NCBI RefSeq assembly: GCF_003939025.1
Contig: NZ_RQIH01000017.1
Span: 83,517-147,516 of the forward strand
Direction of reading: 5' to 3'
Source of the DNA: Rhizobium sophoriradicis
Lineage (GTDB): Bacteria > Pseudomonadota > Alphaproteobacteria > Rhizobiales > Rhizobiaceae
Length of the DNA: 64,000 nucleotides
The notes below the pieces were generated by a model. That model did no database searches. It saw only the letters and a list, made by a program, of their open reading frames with translations, and was not told where the DNA came from. Below, piece by piece: positions 63,163 through 64,000 of the stretch; the stretch's first letter is position 1; the number at the start of each line of letters is the position of its first letter. Both the position numbers and the translations under genes were made by a program.

Positions 63163-63615
63163 ATGACGGCACAGAACTTACCCATGGAAGGCGGCTGCCG
63201 TTGCGGCCGGGTGCGGTTGAAGATCAGCGCGCCGCCGCTGCTGACCATGGCCTGCCACTGCACGGGCTGCCAGAGGATGACTGCGAGCGCCTATTCGCTG
63301 AGTGCCGCCATCCCCAGCGAAGGCTTCGAGGTGACGAAAGGCGAGCCGGTCATCGGCGGCCTGCACGGCACGACGAAACACTACTTCTGCCCGCATTGCA
63401 TGAGCTGGATGTTCACCCGCCCGGAAGGCATGGACTGGTTCGTCAATCTGCGCGTCACGATGCTCGATGACCCCAGCTGGTTCACGCCGTTCATCGAGAC
63501 ATGGACGAGCGAGAAGCTGCCCTTTGCCGAGACCGGCGCGGTGCACAGCTACGCGGCGCTGCCCGAGATGGCGGCCTATGAAGGACTGGTGAAGGAATAT
63601 ATGGGCAGCGCGTGA
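63163..63615 (+). CDS. GFA-family protein (glutathione-dependent formaldehyde-activating type)
   Basis: A 150-residue zinc-binding protein. Zinc cysteines are visible as GGCRCGRVRL, CHCTGCQRMTA and CPHCMSWMF. The family is named for Gfa, which speeds glutathione-formaldehyde adduct formation, but most members have no shown activity. The start at 63163 has GGGGAGAG upstream; an ATG 7 codons earlier overlaps that site. Confidence 0.9.
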   Translation: MTAQNLPMEGGCRCGRVRLKISAPPLLTMACHCTGCQRMTASAYSLSAAIPSEGFEVTKGEPVIGGLHGTTKHYFCPHCMSWMFTRPEGMDWFVNLRVTMLDDPSWFTPFIETWTSEKLPFAETGAVHSYAALPEMAAYEGLVKEYMGSA

Positions 63616-63616
63616 C

Positions 63617-63868
63617 TCAAAACTGCCTGTATTTGGCGAACGGCAGGCCATGCTTTGCGACATCCTCATTTTGCTCCGCGATCGCCTCGGCATTTTCAAT
63701 TCGCCAAAAGTCTTTCGCGTTCTGCACGAGGCAGCGTTTCATCGTCGCTTGTTTTTTGACGGGCTTTGCCGCGCTTGCTAGTCGTTGGATCGGTATTTGC
63801 GCCAGCCGATGCAGGCTTTCCCGTTGCTCGGCTTTCATTCGTGGCAGAATCTCCCTAGCAAATGCCAA
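63617..63868 (-). pseudogene. ccdA: CcdA-like antitoxin remnant next to an IS end
   Basis: The C-terminus RIENAEAIAEQN...GLPFAKYRQF matches the toxin-binding tail of CcdA antitoxins. The N-terminal half lacks the ribbon-helix-helix pattern expected there and opens with a TTG about 8 bases from the inferred IS end, so the gene looks truncated or internally deleted. No ccdB follows; the next DNA on this strand is antisense to the GFA gene. The fragment would be 83 residues if translated. Confidence 0.6.
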
Positions 63869-63875
63869 CGCATTA

Positions 63876-64000
63876 GGTCGTGTGGACAGTTATCTGATCC
63901 ATAGCATTGTCGCCGCGATAGTGACGACGGCGAGGTAGTTTTCGGCGGTTTTCTCGAAGCGCGTCGCGACCCTTCTGAACTGCTTGAGTTTAGAAAAGCA
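63876..64000 (-). mobile_element. IS5-family insertion sequence end, with transposase C-terminus (cut by window edge)
   Basis: A minus-strand frame enters from the right edge and ends at a TAA at 63890 after 36 codons: CFSKLKQFRRVATRFEKTAENY then a hydrophobic tail ending MLWIR (shown in part). This is the conserved C-terminus of IS5/IS427-type DDE transposases. GGTCGTGTGGACAG (from 63876) is the likely terminal inverted repeat and TA before it a possible target site. The other end lies outside the window. Confidence 0.8.

Overview
The window reads as chromosomal DNA of a fast-growing rhizobium, most likely the Rhizobium leguminosarum/etli group. This rests on high GC, dense co-directional operons, RIME-type intergenic repeats, BA14K and DUF982 proteins, a Caulobacter-like tad/cpa pilus locus with a CtrA-type box, and a YejABEF peptide importer as in Sinorhizobium. 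No database was searched, so names come from motif recognition.

Layout. 0-4.1 kb (minus strand): a truncated MsbA-type ABC exporter, glucokinase with methylglyoxal synthase, and a murein endopeptidase. 4.4-11.2 kb (plus): yejABEF followed by a 2-hydroxyacid dehydrogenase. 11.3-15.4 kb: a RIME repeat, a small membrane protein, pncB, two small proteins, a ParDE toxin-antitoxin pair, tRNA-Ser(GGA) and a small membrane protein. 15.7-27.5 kb is a nucleoside salvage region: a BMP-type nucleoside importer, cdd, purine nucleoside phosphorylase, deoC and deoA on plus; upp, add and deoB on minus; an aspartic protease lies between. 27.6-40.1 kb is the tad/cpa Flp-pilus locus: pilA, cpaABCDEF and tadBC on plus; two TadE-like pseudopilins, a CpaC-N-domain protein and tadD on minus; an unrelated LysE exporter is inserted.

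40.2-43.0 kb: an M17 aminopeptidase, a MarR regulator with twin operator-like sites and an NlpC/P60 hydrolase. 43.0-49.6 kb (minus): a peptide-use operon of DmpA-type peptidase, Dpp-like binding protein, two permeases and an amidase, with no ATPase gene. 50.1-54.0 kb: a 975-residue kinase/M23-like/PLP-lyase fusion and purU. 54.2-60.1 kb: a small polysaccharide locus (acyltransferase, Wzy-like polymerase and GH5 glycanase divergent from a GumC/Wzz chain-length protein), ending in a decayed DegT-type aminotransferase. 60.2-64 kb: DUF982 protein, tRNA-Leu(CAG), BA14K protein, SelW-like protein, glutamine amidotransferase, maltose-type acetyltransferase, GFA-family protein, a CcdA-like remnant and the end of an IS5-family element.

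How the parts work together. The nucleoside region imports nucleosides, deaminates and phosphorolyses them, and feeds deoxyribose phosphate into glycolysis through DeoB and DeoC. The pilus locus holds nearly every known Tad component, and its two divergent promoter regions share one exact motif. No wholly new system is certain. The best leads are that shared motif, the kinase/lyase fusion, the structured leader of the nucleoside operon, and a foldable intergenic block near 13.6 kb.
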